Shown here one piece after another: positions 9,085-19,424 of a DNA stretch of 64,000 nt (its first letter is position 1; each line of letters opens with the position of its first letter). Under the pieces are notes generated by a model. The model did no database searches. It saw only the letters and a list, made by a program, of their open reading frames with translations, and was not told the DNA's origin. The position numbers and the translations under genes were made by a program. The stretch comes from Portulaca oleracea (Eukaryota; Streptophyta; Magnoliopsida; Caryophyllales; Portulacaceae), in contig CM055877.1 in NCBI GenBank assembly GCA_029582165.1, positions 22,953,355 through 23,017,354 of the forward strand, written 5' to 3'.

Positions 9085-11938
9085 CGCATTGTGAGGGCCC
9101 GATGACGGCCGCTGAAGATGAGTTCGTCTTTTTGTAACCGCCTGACGACCGACGTATTTTGTGCATTGTTCTGCAAAAAGAGAAGGAGGGCATCAGTTTA
9201 TCTGAAATTCAGAGTGAGTCAGAAAATTTACCTGTCAGTCGTGCTTTAGCTCTCAGAAGTGGGCTTGAGTTTGCCATAGCTTCATGGGTATAGGCCTGCA
9301 CTGGGCTTGAGTTGCGGCCCGTCAAACCCGTCTGGGTTTGGGCTGGAAATTTTTTTCTCTTTTTTTTCGTCAAACCCGTCTGGGTTTGGGCTAAATTTTT
9401 TTTTTTATGTGAGCGGATGAAATAGAAGAAGGCCTAAACCCGTCTGGGTTGGGCTGAGGCAGACCCAAACCCGTTTGGGTTGGGCCGAGAGTTGGGCTCT
9501 TTTTCTTTTTTTTTTTCTTTTGAGTCTTTGTGAAAACGGACCTAGGTGGGCCGTTCTAGCTTTTAGATTGATTCGACCCCTTGCTTGGGCTACGTAGCTG
9601 ACAGTGGCGATTTGATTTAACTCTTGCTAAACTGGGAATCACTGGATAGTCGCCGTAGTGACTTGCTTCCTTTTTTTTGGATTCAAATAGCCCCCGACTT
9701 AGTGGAAACTCGATTGAATTTTTTTCTAAGCTAGGGTCACTCGAACATTCTTGGCTTAATGCAAAGTGCAAGTGTTGCACCTATCCGCTCAGTAGCGTCT
9801 GCAGGTGGTAGACTCCTCTTACTACCAGTGGGACACTTACTTTGGCCCTAGTGGAAGCGGGGTCCATGGGGCTAATTGCGCCAGTAGTGGTGGCGATATG
9901 GAGGTCTGGCATGATGAGGACTGAGAATGATGCACATGCAGGGTCTTTATGCACATGCAGGACTGAGAATGAGGACTGAGAACTCCACATAGGCTGGCCC
10001 AGGCCCGTCTGCGTTTCGCGCCGAGAAACCCTAACTTGGTGTGCAGTTTAAGGAAAGCTGATCTTGGCGTACAGGGCAAGTAAACCCGTCTGGGTTACGC
10101 CTTCTCCAAATCACAAGCACAAGCCAAACACCATCAAACCCGTTTGAGTTTCATTATCCTGGCGTACAGGGCAAGTAAACCCGTCTGGGTTATGCCTTCT
10201 CCAAATCACAAGCATAAACCAAACACCATCAAACCCGTTTGAGTTTCATTATCCCCATTATTTCCTTGCCTCGACGTGAATCAAATCGTCCTTTCATCCT
10301 GATGGCGTTCGAGAAAAAAAACTAGCCACTTGGATAAGCACTCTGTCCAAGGAGGAAAAGAGAGAGCTGGGGAGGTATAAGTTGACTTCTCTGCTAAGTT
10401 TGAGGCAAGTGAAGATAGATTGGGATTTTCTACGTGCTGCTGAAACATTCTGGGATAAGGAGTTTTCGATAGGAAGAACAAAATCAATTCAACAAGCAAG
10501 CACAAAGATTAATCTGGACAAAATCAAAACTCAGTTCGAAAGAGATAGGAAGAAATTTTCGAATCCCAAAGGAGAGAACAACTACTTCAGAGGCATAAAT
10601 TCGCCAACAGTTCTAAGAATAATGCAAATGTGCGCGGTTAGTTATGGACGTAGGTCAGTCAAAAAGAACAAACCTCACATAGGAAAGAACAAACACTCAA
10701 ACACTCAATTTTGAATAGGTATGTGTGTTTTCTCATACTCAAACCAATAGAAACAAACTACCATAAGCTTGGTAAGAACCTCACTCTCCACTACTGGTAT
10801 GCAATGCACAAGTGACAATCAAAAAGACTTTTTCGGGTTGCAACGGGGCTTAGGTTAGGGTAAGGAGCGGTAAAATTTGGGAATGAGGAGTTAAGAGCCA
10901 TGCTTGGATTGATTTTCAACGAATAAAACACTCTGAACTCTCCTTCTTGCTTAATGTATGCAAGGCATTTCACCTTTCACCCTGAAACATCTCAACTGAA
11001 TACAACCAGGTCAAAGTTTTCTGAACTTTAAATTGAATCTCCCTAATCACCCTTTTATTTTTGAAACTCTTTTCCCTTTTTTTTTACTTTTTTTTTACTT
11101 CTTTTTTTTTTTTGGGAGAAGAATATCTATGGAATCTTCGACTTTGATATAATATATGAACAACATAACCAAATACCAATCGCTCAAGATATGGGACTTT
11201 CAGATTCTCCCAAACTTCCAAAAAGACAAACTCTCATCCAACCAAGCAAGGCAAAGGGATACTGGATATCAGAGGCCAAGGCTTGTATTGTCAGGGTTCA
11301 ATCATGAAAAAAAAAAGGATAAACAAAGGCTAGGCGGGGCAAAAAGAACGGTAAATATAATGTAAGGAAGGCTATTTAGCTATGTAGCTTATCAGAATAA
11401 AATCGAATGCCTTAATCACTTTGTCACAGCGTGCAACGCAAATATGTAGTCTCAAGCAAGATGCAAAACAAGTTCTAGAGATGCAACTAATGGGTGAGTC
11501 ACTCAAGGGATCATGGAATTGATAAAAGTGATCAATTCAAAATTTAGGCAATGTGGACTCACGGGATGGGGCTCAATCAACTAAACTTAGCCCAAAGATT
11601 TGCGGCACGCACATTTATACTTTCTAAGATAGTCAAAGCAGTCAGATACAACTTTCATAACTTGTCTCAAAATCATAAGATTTGAAGGAAAAGGTTTCAA
11701 AAACTTTTGAGATCTCATCCAGATTTTTCTAAGTGAAGCAAGTTAAACTGAAGGTAAGAAAGGTTTACAAATCATCGCCGAAGGTGTTTCTGATTTTAAT
11801 CCTAGTCCTATCCTATATCTTTTTGGTTATAAATTAATTCCTCTGCTGACTTGGCATTAACGCAAAGTAGATTGATGCCTGTGGCGGTCTTCTTGTAAAG
11901 TCGGTCGTGAATGATACAGTATTGCGCTGCCATCATTC
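9085..11938 (-). other. Non-coding 3' region of inner Tat element
   Basis: Between gag and the 78-bp array; no pol domain found. AAACCC-NNNN-GGGTTT type hairpins occur at about 9327, 9370, 9434, 9467, 10082, 10134, 10174 and 10229. A 90-bp block starting 'CTGGCGTACAGGGCAAGTA' is duplicated (about 10060 and 10158). The 10780-11700 part resembles 29510-30330 in the same order and orientation. T-rich runs lie at 11080-11113. The short frames here have no recognisable homology. Confidence 0.6.
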
Positions 11939-13084
11939 TTATCGCTCTTTGTCCTCTAGAATCAGCCTCAACGGGGTGTACGGCCTCCGTTGGATGGAAT
12001 TAGTCTCAACAGTTTTCTGAGGGGGGCTAGGCGCGCTAGTGGCCCTCCTGTTGGAGCTAGATCCTTTCCAACCAGAATGTTGTGTGCTTTTCTCATTGTT
12101 AGCAGGTTCAATTTGAACACACAAGTCCTTCAAAGTTTCAAAGTCTTTGATAGATTGGAAGCCAAAATGTCGTGTGATGCGAGGATGAATGCTTTGCTTG
12201 AAAGTGCTTAGTTGCATCCTAAAGGGTACTGCCTCATCGATCTCTGACAGCCTTGAGTGCCATCGTTCATAATAAGAGAGGAATGACTCATCATCTCTTT
12301 GCTTCATGGAAGTGAGGTCATCTACAGTGACCTCCTTTTGTTGGAGACGACTAAAATGGCTGATGAAGGCCTTGAACAACTCGTCTGCGTCAGTCTTGAT
12401 GTGAGGGGGTAGATTTTGGTACCACACCTTGGCCTTACCTTCTAGAGTGGAAGGGAAGACTGTGGTGTAAAGACCTTCATCTACTTTGTGAAGAGGGGCC
12501 AGCCTCAGGAACTCCTCTAGATGATGAGATGGGTTCTCAGACGGCTTGAACCTGATGCCCGGTACTTCAACTTTGTCCCTTACCCTTGATACATGGTGTT
12601 TGGGGATGGCCAAATCCATGCAAGCGTCTGTAAAGGTTGGATCAACTTTCATCATCCTTCTGGTGAGCATGTCAACCTTCTCTTCAAGCTTCTTGACATA
12701 GGGGTCCTCCGAGGTCTTGGAGTTATTCTTTACGGATTTAGACTTGGCCTCACCAGATGAATTGGGTTTTGGGCCCCCATTTTTGGATTTAGGGTTACCC
12801 TCGTCAGCTCCGTCATCAACTTCAGTCTCAGACTCGGAGGCATAGTAGTCATCTTCTACCTCAGGCTCAATGCCCAGCTTCTTGTTGATCTGCTTAATGG
12901 CTTCCAGCACGCCATTCATGGTCTGTTGATTTTCGCTGAATTTCTTTTCTAGCTTCTCATTGGTTCTGTCCTCCTGGTCTGCCATGCAAATGGCAATTGC
13001 TTCATGTACCCGCTCATACAGCCCATCAAGTTGCTTGTCACCAGAACTCTCCCCGAAAAGGTTGTTGGCGAGGGATCCTGACAT
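11939..13084 (-). CDS. Retrotransposon Gag protein (Tat lineage)
   Basis: A 381-residue open frame starting at an ATG 1.2 kb downstream of the PBS. It would encode the nucleocapsid precursor that packages element RNA into virus-like particles in the cytoplasm. The N-terminal 130 residues are charged and partly coiled-coil (a heptad-like stretch around residues 40-70, then an acidic run and a Lys/Ser/Asn-rich linker). Residues about 175-330 match the plant retrotransposon gag fold, seen in 'GKAKVWYQNLPP', 'LFKAFISHF' and 'DESFLSYYERWHSRL'. There is no CCHC zinc knuckle before the stop, and no protease or reverse transcriptase follows, so the frame probably ends early compared with a full Gag-Pol. 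It is intact, unlike every other retroelement gene in the window. Family assignment is secure; function in trans is inference. Confidence 0.88.
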   Translation of the reverse strand: MSGSLANNLFGESSGDKQLDGLYERVHEAIAICMADQEDRTNEKLEKKFSENQQTMNGVLEAIKQINKKLGIEPEVEDDYYASESETEVDDGADEGNPKSKNGGPKPNSSGEAKSKSVKNNSKTSEDPYVKKLEEKVDMLTRRMMKVDPTFTDACMDLAIPKHHVSRVRDKVEVPGIRFKPSENPSHHLEEFLRLAPLHKVDEGLYTTVFPSTLEGKAKVWYQNLPPHIKTDADELFKAFISHFSRLQQKEVTVDDLTSMKQRDDESFLSYYERWHSRLSEIDEAVPFRMQLSTFKQSIHPRITRHFGFQSIKDFETLKDLCVQIEPANNEKSTQHSGWKGSSSNRRATSAPSPPQKTVETNSIQRRPYTPLRLILEDKER

Positions 13085-14255
13085 GGTGGACTTACTGGAT
13101 TCACTGGATCGGGCAGGCGGTCTGTAGTTGGGATTGTGAATGAGCCTGCCGGTTCGTGAGTCACGGATGCGGGCTCGGAGATGGTCTGCTATCCTGCCTG
13201 CATGGAAACTGGTTTAGTGCTCGAAAGAACCTTTATGCCACCCGCCCAATGCATGCATGACTTAATGGACCTATATGAACCTAGGACATGGACATGACGC
13301 CTACATGCTGACATAAGGGTGACTCACCCACTTTTGCGGGAGTGCATGTCCTAACTCTATATGGACCTAGCATGATGGTAGCGGATCGATACTCATTGGG
13401 TCATTACTTGGATCGAGCCACGATGGATCATGTTTGAATTTTTATCGGGCTCAAGATCACGGTACAAGATGCAATGGGAATCTGACTCAAGGAGTGTCAT
13501 AAAGGGCCGAATAGGATCAATAGTAAGTGGATTGGGCTGACTGCAATATCGAACAGTTTGGCCCGATGTGGAAGGAGAAGAAAAACAGGCCCAAACCCGT
13601 CTGGGTTTGAACTGTAATTCCTCCCTTTCAAATGGGCATAGACAGGATTTCGCAGCGAGTCCAACTAGGCCAGGCACATCAAACCCGTCTGGGTTTGGGC
13701 CACCAAACCCGTCTGGGTTTGGGACAGTCGGTCTCTCATTTGATCCTACACAGGCTAGAATGACGTCCTACTCATGTTTGGGCTATACATTTGGACTCAT
13801 CTTTTACAGGATTAATTTACATGACATACAGATGCGGGATGAGCCTAACCATGGCTTTAGATTCAGGGTTTTTCTAGGTTTAGGGAGATGAATAGGGTAC
13901 CACATGTTCTCGCCCCGGTGCATTTTCCTTATATGGAATTCATAGGAAAAATGTGTGGGGTGTTGCTCTTTGGGTTTCAAGGAAACCTTTAGAGTGTAAC
14001 ACGGGTGAGAGGAGAGATCAAATGCTTGGTGATGTAAGTGCATCCCACAAGTAGTGACCTCCCGCTCTCGGGACTGATTCCTAGTTTTACAACCTAAACC
14101 AACGCTTTTGTGCTCCCCAGCCATAAAGGCCCAAGAGTAGCCTGGTATGCAATATGCCTAAACATGATAAAAAGTGAAATAAATTAATTCCTCCCTTTTT
14201 TACAAAATTCACTAAAATTTAATCCTTTCAAGTTTTACCCTCTTTTCAAGTTTAA
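13085..14255 (-). other. Leader between PBS and gag of inner Tat element
   Basis: A 1.2 kb untranslated leader, typical in length for Tat/Ogre elements. It contains three AAACCCGTCTGGGTTT hairpin modules (about 13591, 13680, 13705) and no ORF I can support. The 14150-14255 stretch is shared with the outer element's leader. Confidence 0.55.
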
Positions 14256-14274
14256 GTCCCCAGTGGAGTCGCCA
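14256..14274 (-). promoter_or_regulatory. Primer-binding site of inner Tat element
   Basis: Reverse complement reads TGGCGACTCCACTGGGGAC, three bases from the LTR, identical to the outer element's PBS at 1312-1330. It fixes the element's orientation as minus strand. Confidence 0.85.
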
Positions 14275-14277
14275 ATC

Positions 14278-15617
14278 TGTAGACCCCGAAAAATTGATGA
14301 CCCTTTTTCGCGGCACTACTTAAAAAATGATTGGGAGTCGACTGGGATTGCTTAACCTTAAATAAGGTTGAACTTTAAAGAATACTTTTGTTGACAAATC
14401 AATTTATCCCGAGATTCAATTTTTTTTAAAAAAAGAAAAGGACAAAAAAGAAAAATAAAAGGAAAAGGAAAATGAGGTGGTAAACCCGTCTGGGTTTTGC
14501 TACCGCCAGGCCCAAGACCAAATACACAAAAGAAAAGAATGAAAAGGGAGGTGGTAAACCCGGGTGGTAAACCCGTCTGGGTTTTGCTACCGCCAGACCC
14601 AAGACCAAATACACCAAAGAAAAGAATGAAAAGGGAGGTGGTAAACCCGTCTGGGTTCATTAATTGAACCGTCTGGGTTACCTTTTGCGCCATCCACAGA
14701 AGAAAAGAATGAAAAGGAGGTGGTAAACCCGTCTGGGTTCATTAGTTGAACCGTCTGGGTTACCTTTTGCGCCATCCACAGAAGAAAAGAATGAAAAGGA
14801 GGGGTAAACTCGTCTGGGTTCATTAGTTGAACCAAACCGGGTTATCTCTTGCGCCATCCACAGATTAGACCGAGGAAACAACGAAGCCGAAGGGAGTGAG
14901 GAAGTATGAACATAGAGTCGCCAGTTGAATTTTTAGGAGAAAAACAACAAACCATTTTAATACAAACTCCGGTCTACGAATCCAAAGACGGATTCGGGGG
15001 TAAGGTTACGAATTTGACAATTAAAACTGTCAAATCCGCCTATTCAAGCGAATAGACTCTACTAGAATTAAATCAAAGCGAAAAAAGTTAAAAGGGAGGA
15101 ATTAGATATAAATTTCACAAGTTTAACATTAATGTCATGCAAATTATGAATTGAAAATACAAGAATTACATGAATTCGTTAGGTTGCATTACATGGTTTA
15201 CATCAATGTGATAATTATTCTAACCTTTAATGAAGTAGCATGCAAAGGGAGAGAAGAGGTAGAGAGAGTATACTAGTGTCAATACTCTAGCATAATCCCC
15301 CCGTCCCGAAATGGAGGGGGAATAGGTTTAATTTATAGTGGGATGTAGGTTAGATGGGGCGATTAGGGTTTAGTTTAGGTTTAGCCGCGGTAACTCAGCC
15401 GGGTTTGGGCCGAGCTGGGTTCAGCTTTTGCCCACCAAACCCAGCCGGGTTTTCGCAGAGCTGAGCAAAACTCAAGCAGGTTTGGGCCGTAATGTTGGGC
15501 CACTTTGCTTGCTTTCGGGCTAGAAGAGAAATGGGTTTGCATGCCACTAAATTACTCGGCTAGCTTATTTTTTACAAATAACTAAAACTAATACCGGTAC
15601 AAAATCCGGTGTCTACA
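14278..15617 (-). repeat. LTR of inner Tat element (5' LTR in element orientation)
   Basis: Begins TGTAGACCCC on the + strand (the CA end in element sense), ends GTCTACA, followed by target duplication GTTGC. A minus-strand TATA motif (CTATAAAT, about 15330-15337) would drive the element. The 15012-15035 inverted repeat ATTTGACA/TGTCAAAT and the 15041-15056 hairpin TATTC-AAGC-GAATA correspond in position to hairpins in the other two Tat LTRs. Confidence 0.9.
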
Positions 15618-15622
15618 GTTGC

Positions 15623-17604
15623 CTCCATCATTGTTCCCTAGATCGAAACATTACTCATCCTGAATTTTCCTGAAATTCCTCACAGGAGGCCTTGAACCTT
15701 AGGAAGTCTTAGTCTTAGGAAAGCCTTGTCTTAGAAAATCATTGTCCGAGAAAATCTTTGTCTAAAAATAATCGGGGGATTGTCTGCATGTAGAATAGCA
15801 TAAAAGCATCATGTGAGTATCCTGTCTACGCATGATAGGTTTGCATTGAATCTATAAGTCGTTTCAGGGCCTCATAGAGTCAATGGTTGTGCATTGAGTC
15901 AGTCTGTCATGCATCAAGTCAGTCTGTCATGCATCAAGTTAGTTTGTTGTGCATAGAGTCAGTTTGTCATACATCAAGTCAGTCTGTCATATATCGAGTC
16001 AGTTTGTCGTACATAAAGTCGATAGTCGCGCATAAATGCATGAGTGCATGAATGCTTGTGTAAAAAAAAATTGCATTGTTTGTGCAAGAGTTTAGTATAC
16101 TAGTTGCACGCATACCCGCATATCTGAAAAAAAAAAAAGCAAGGAAGTGCCACATCGCTGCTCCAGAATGCAACACTGGGAGCTGTTCATGCCCAATCAG
16201 ACCGGTCGACATGGTTTCCAATCACTGAGAGCAAGATTAGAGTAAATCTCTAATCCAACTCTTGCTGGATAGATTAGCATTCAGTCAAGTCATGCATCAT
16301 CAGCCAGACACGAACGGCGCATGTCCGACACGATGGGCATAATCTTAACTTGACTAATATGGATCAACGACAGGGCGAATTCAAGAATCCATTCCCCACA
16401 GTGAAATTTTGGCACCTATGCGCCTGAAGCAAAATTTAAGGGTCATCGGCAGAGTTTCGCTGAAGTTCCTCATCATCAAGTGTGCATTATTCAGAGCGCC
16501 GGCAGAGCTCGTCGAAGTCACAGCAATAAGAGCCATCAACATCGGGAAAATCCATTGGGCACCATCATCTGCCTCGGGAAAAGCCGTTGGGCATCTTCGT
16601 CAATCTGCCGGACAGGTAATTCTCTGTATCTCCAACCATTGTTCAAAATAATCTGACATTCGTCATCACAGACACCAGGTCGCCGTTAAAAGGGACCACC
16701 GCCATCAAGCTACCGCATAAAAAGTCGCCAGCTCACAGGTCGCCGGCAAAGGGACCGCCACCATCCAGCTACCGCACAAAAGGTCGTTGTCATCATCATC
16801 AGCATTCAGGGCCATCGGCAGAGTTTCGATGCAGTCCCAATCTCCAAGCAATCGGCATCGTGCCCGGTGAAGTCTCAATCTCCGAGCCATCGGCATCGTG
16901 CCCGATGAAGTCTCGACCCCCAAGGCCATCAGCAACGCGCCTGATGAAGTCGTTCGGCATCAAAAATGCCCACCATCATCAACATCGACACTGGGAAAGA
17001 CTGTAATCGACACCGGGAAAGACTGGAAAGACTGGAACCGACACCGGGAAAGACTGGGACCGACACCGGGAAAGACTGGAAAGACTAGAATCGACACCTG
17101 GAAAGACTGGAACCGACACCGGGAAAGACTGGAATCGACACCGGGAAAGACTGGAATCGACACCGAGAAAGACTGGAACCGACACCGGGAAAGACTGGAA
17201 GCGACACCGAGAAAGACTGGAATCGACACTGGGAAAGACTGGAAAGACTAGAATCGACACCGGGAAAGACTGGAATCGACACCGAAAAAGACTGGAATTG
17301 ACACCGGGAAAGACTGGAACCGACACCGGGAAAGACTGGAATCGACACTGGGAAAGACTATAAAATTCCATCAACCATCGGCATCGTGTCCGATAATAAG
17401 TAAGGCGTCATTCTCGCCCGAGATCAACATCGACTCATCAAACAGTCAAGTAGAGCATCATTCTTGCTCGAGATCACCTCAAAGGAGGCGCATGCTGCCC
17501 GCAAACCGCGATGCAGGACCCAGCTTCCAAGCGTCAACCCAGGCTTTGCAATCCAAAGTCATATCCTCAGGGTACTTTGACCTTCGTCCTATTCGGACTC
17601 GATC
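15623..17604 (+). other. 3' internal region of outer Tat element
   Basis: Continuation of the outer element after the inner insertion. It holds a run of 'GTCTTAGGAAA' words (15690-15770), a roughly 22-bp repeat on 'CATCAAGTCAGTCTGT' (15893-16020), paired 'TCGCCGGCAAAGGGACCGCC' blocks (16680-16790), 'GCATCGTGCCCGGTGAAGTC' repeats (16855-16960) and then the 22-bp array. No gene is supported; long frames over 16898-17374 on both strands are products of the array. Confidence 0.6.
16985..17370 (+). repeat. 22-bp tandem array just before 3' LTR of outer Tat element
   Basis: About 17 imperfect copies of a 22-bp unit with core CGACACCGGGAAAGACTGG. The same core occurs as a 20-bp-period array at 33944-34117, 100 bp before the 3' LTR of another Tat element. 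Units abut without unique spacers, so this is a minisatellite and not a CRISPR array. Confidence 0.9.
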
Positions 17605-17619
17605 AAAGTGGGGACTCTC
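17605..17619 (+). promoter_or_regulatory. Polypurine tract of outer Tat element
   Basis: AAAGTGGGGACTCTC directly precedes the 3' LTR start TATAGACACCGG. The TG of the LTR appears mutated to TA. An inverted repeat (17574-17582 with 17601-17609) flanks it on the 5' side. Confidence 0.7.
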
Positions 17620-19324
17620 TATAGACACCGGATTTTATACCGGGACAAGTGTACAAATCAAGCATAACAAGAAAAGAGGCTACCATGGAAGAAAATCCAA
17701 AGGGCCTTCCTCAATCAAAAGCTATCGGGCCAACCCACCACAAAAAGCCTTCATTTTCTACCCTTTCCACATACATATGCCCCCCATTTCAAATCCCATT
17801 TTTTCCATAAATCTCGTTGACCCTATTTCTTTTAATGAGAGTAAAGTACACATCATAAGCTTTCCAACGCCTTTTGAATTGCCTCAATCGGAGTCTGGAT
17901 GAAAGAGTTCTGGTCGTTCGAAGTTGCACTTAGCCAGTTTTATAACCCAAGCGGGTTTTAACAATTTCCAGGCCCAGAAAGCAGGCTCAGAAGTGCGCCC
18001 CGGCCCACAGATAACTTAAAACCAGCCTAGGTTTTGAGCGGAGTAGCGACGACGCCGTTTAGCGCCACATCACGGATCCGCGTGATAATAATCTCAAAGC
18101 CCGCCTAGGCTTTGATGATACTCCCTCACCTATAAATACCCCCTCCATTCCACCTTCATGGCACCAACAATCATCATCTAATACACTTACTCTATTCTTC
18201 CACCATATTATACTCTCTCAAATTCTCCTCATCTCCTATCATTATTCTATCCTCCTATTATCTCCATATTATACTTCCATCATCCTCCATCACAAAATCA
18301 CCTTCCCACACCACATCCATATTATACTACTTTTCATGCCCCATAATCCCTTTCTCAAATCATATCCATCACCACCATATAACCATCCATATACCGCTCT
18401 TTCAAACCATTCATGTCATCTCATCCGGGTTTCAAGTCAAAGCGCAACTCAAGGGATCAAATCCGTCGTCGCTACATCTTAAGCAATGTTCGATTCTTTT
18501 ATTTAAATTATTGTGTTTAATCATGTAATCATTTATTTAATTCCGCGCTTGTACATATTTTGTAAAATAAAAGTCGCTTTGTTTTATATTGCATGATTCG
18601 AATAATAATTTCGTGAAATTAATCAAACTTCTCCCCGCTCTCTTTCTTTTCAATGTTGATTTTAGTAGAGTCTGTTTTATAAATAGGCGGATTCGAGTGT
18701 TCTTATAATTCTCGAATTCGTAACCTTACCCCCGAATCTAGAAATCGGGTTCGTGGACCGGAGTCTTTCTCTTCTTATTTTATGGTTTGTCGATTTCCTT
18801 AAATCGGATGGTGGCTCTTTAAACAATTTTATAAATTCGTTTAATTATTTAAAATATTTGATTTCTTACACAAAATTAATTTAAGAAAATAATTTAATTC
18901 ATGTCCAATATTTATCCAAAGAGGGTCCCGAGAGAAAAGGGCCAGAAAATGATAAAACCTAGGCGGGTTTTATCATTTTCAACCCAATTTCCCTTTGGGC
19001 CGAGGAAACCAGTGGCCCAACCTGGAATCTGCTAAACCCTAGGCGGGTTTTAGCTGATTCTAGCGGCCCACTGGTTCTCTTTTGGGCCTGGATTTATTAA
19101 TTGGGCCGGGGTTAAATTATTGTTAAATTAATTTGTGTAATTAGGGATAATTTAAATAATAAAAAATGAGTTTGTAAATAAATAAAGTTTCATCACCCCG
19201 AAAATGTATTTCGAAAATAAAAATATCCTTATTTAAGGATTAAGAAACCTTAGTCGGCTCCCGATCACAAATGTAGCGCATCCGCGAAAACATTTCCCCG
19301 AACGGGAATTTTCCGGGTCCTACA
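17620..19324 (+). repeat. 3' LTR of outer Tat element
   Basis: A 1705-bp LTR with TATAAATA at 18131-18138. The downstream half matches 127-1308. It carries a 15-bp perfect stem (18945-18959 with 18966-18980) and a second imperfect palindrome at about 19025-19063. It ends TCCTACA, after which Copia LTR sequence resumes. Confidence 0.88.
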
Positions 19325-19375
19325 CTATTATTTCCTATTGTTTGTGGTTTGCTTGAGTACTCTTCGATCCTAACA
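19325..19375 (+). repeat. 3' end of Copia 5' LTR, severed by outer Tat insertion
   Basis: These 51 bp match the last 51 bp of the Copia 3' LTR (26566-26616) with one or two differences and end CCTAACA. The rest of this LTR must lie to the left of the window, beyond the outer Tat element. Confidence 0.88.
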
Positions 19376-19377
19376 AC

Positions 19378-19389
19378 TGGTATCAGAGC
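19378..19389 (+). promoter_or_regulatory. Primer-binding site of Copia element (initiator tRNA-Met type)
   Basis: TGGTATCAGAGC two bases after the LTR is the standard plant Ty1/Copia site complementary to the tRNA-Met 3' end. Confidence 0.9.
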
Positions 19390-19424
19390 TTTCAGGGTTT
19401 GTGAAAGAGAACTCGCTTTCAAAC

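Larger units (their letters stand above)
6825..15617 (-). mobile_element. Inner Tat-type LTR retrotransposon, gag-only, complete with TSD
   Basis: A complete 8.8 kb element inserted in reverse into the outer Tat element. It has LTRs of 1330 bp (6825-8154) and 1340 bp (14278-15617), TG...CA ends, and a perfect 5-bp target duplication GTTGC (6820-6824 and 15618-15622). Read on the minus strand the order is LTR, PBS (14274-14256), leader, gag (13084-11939), about 3.8 kb of non-coding DNA with a tandem array, polypurine tract (8169-8155), LTR. There is no pol gene, so it is non-autonomous, although it keeps its own gag. High LTR identity over most of their length suggests fairly recent insertion, clearly later than its host element. 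Confidence 0.92.
1..19324 (+). mobile_element. Outer Tat-type non-autonomous LTR retrotransposon (interrupted)
   Basis: A Ty3/Gypsy element of the Tat lineage, read from its layout: a 5' LTR entering from the left edge, a primer-binding site at 1312-1330, a long internal region, a polypurine tract at 17605-17619 and a 3' LTR at 17620-19324. The internal region (1331-17619, less the inner element at 6825-15617) is about 7.5 kb and holds no recognisable gag, protease, reverse transcriptase or integrase, so the element must depend on proteins from elsewhere. It sits in the 5' LTR of a Copia element: Copia LTR sequence resumes at 19325. A target duplication starting CTATT is predicted just left of the window but cannot be seen. 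The lineage call rests on the PBS and on the tandem repeats before the 3' LTR, which are typical of Tat/Ogre/Retand elements. Confidence 0.8.

Noticed and set aside
16985..17370. CRISPR-like regular repeats
   Set aside because: The units abut with no unique spacers, there are no cas genes, and the setting is a plant retrotransposon.
16898..17374. Long overlapping open frames on both strands with regular repeats
   Set aside because: They come from the 22-bp array; several frames stay open at once, no start context or domain, and the same effect is seen at 33916-34149.
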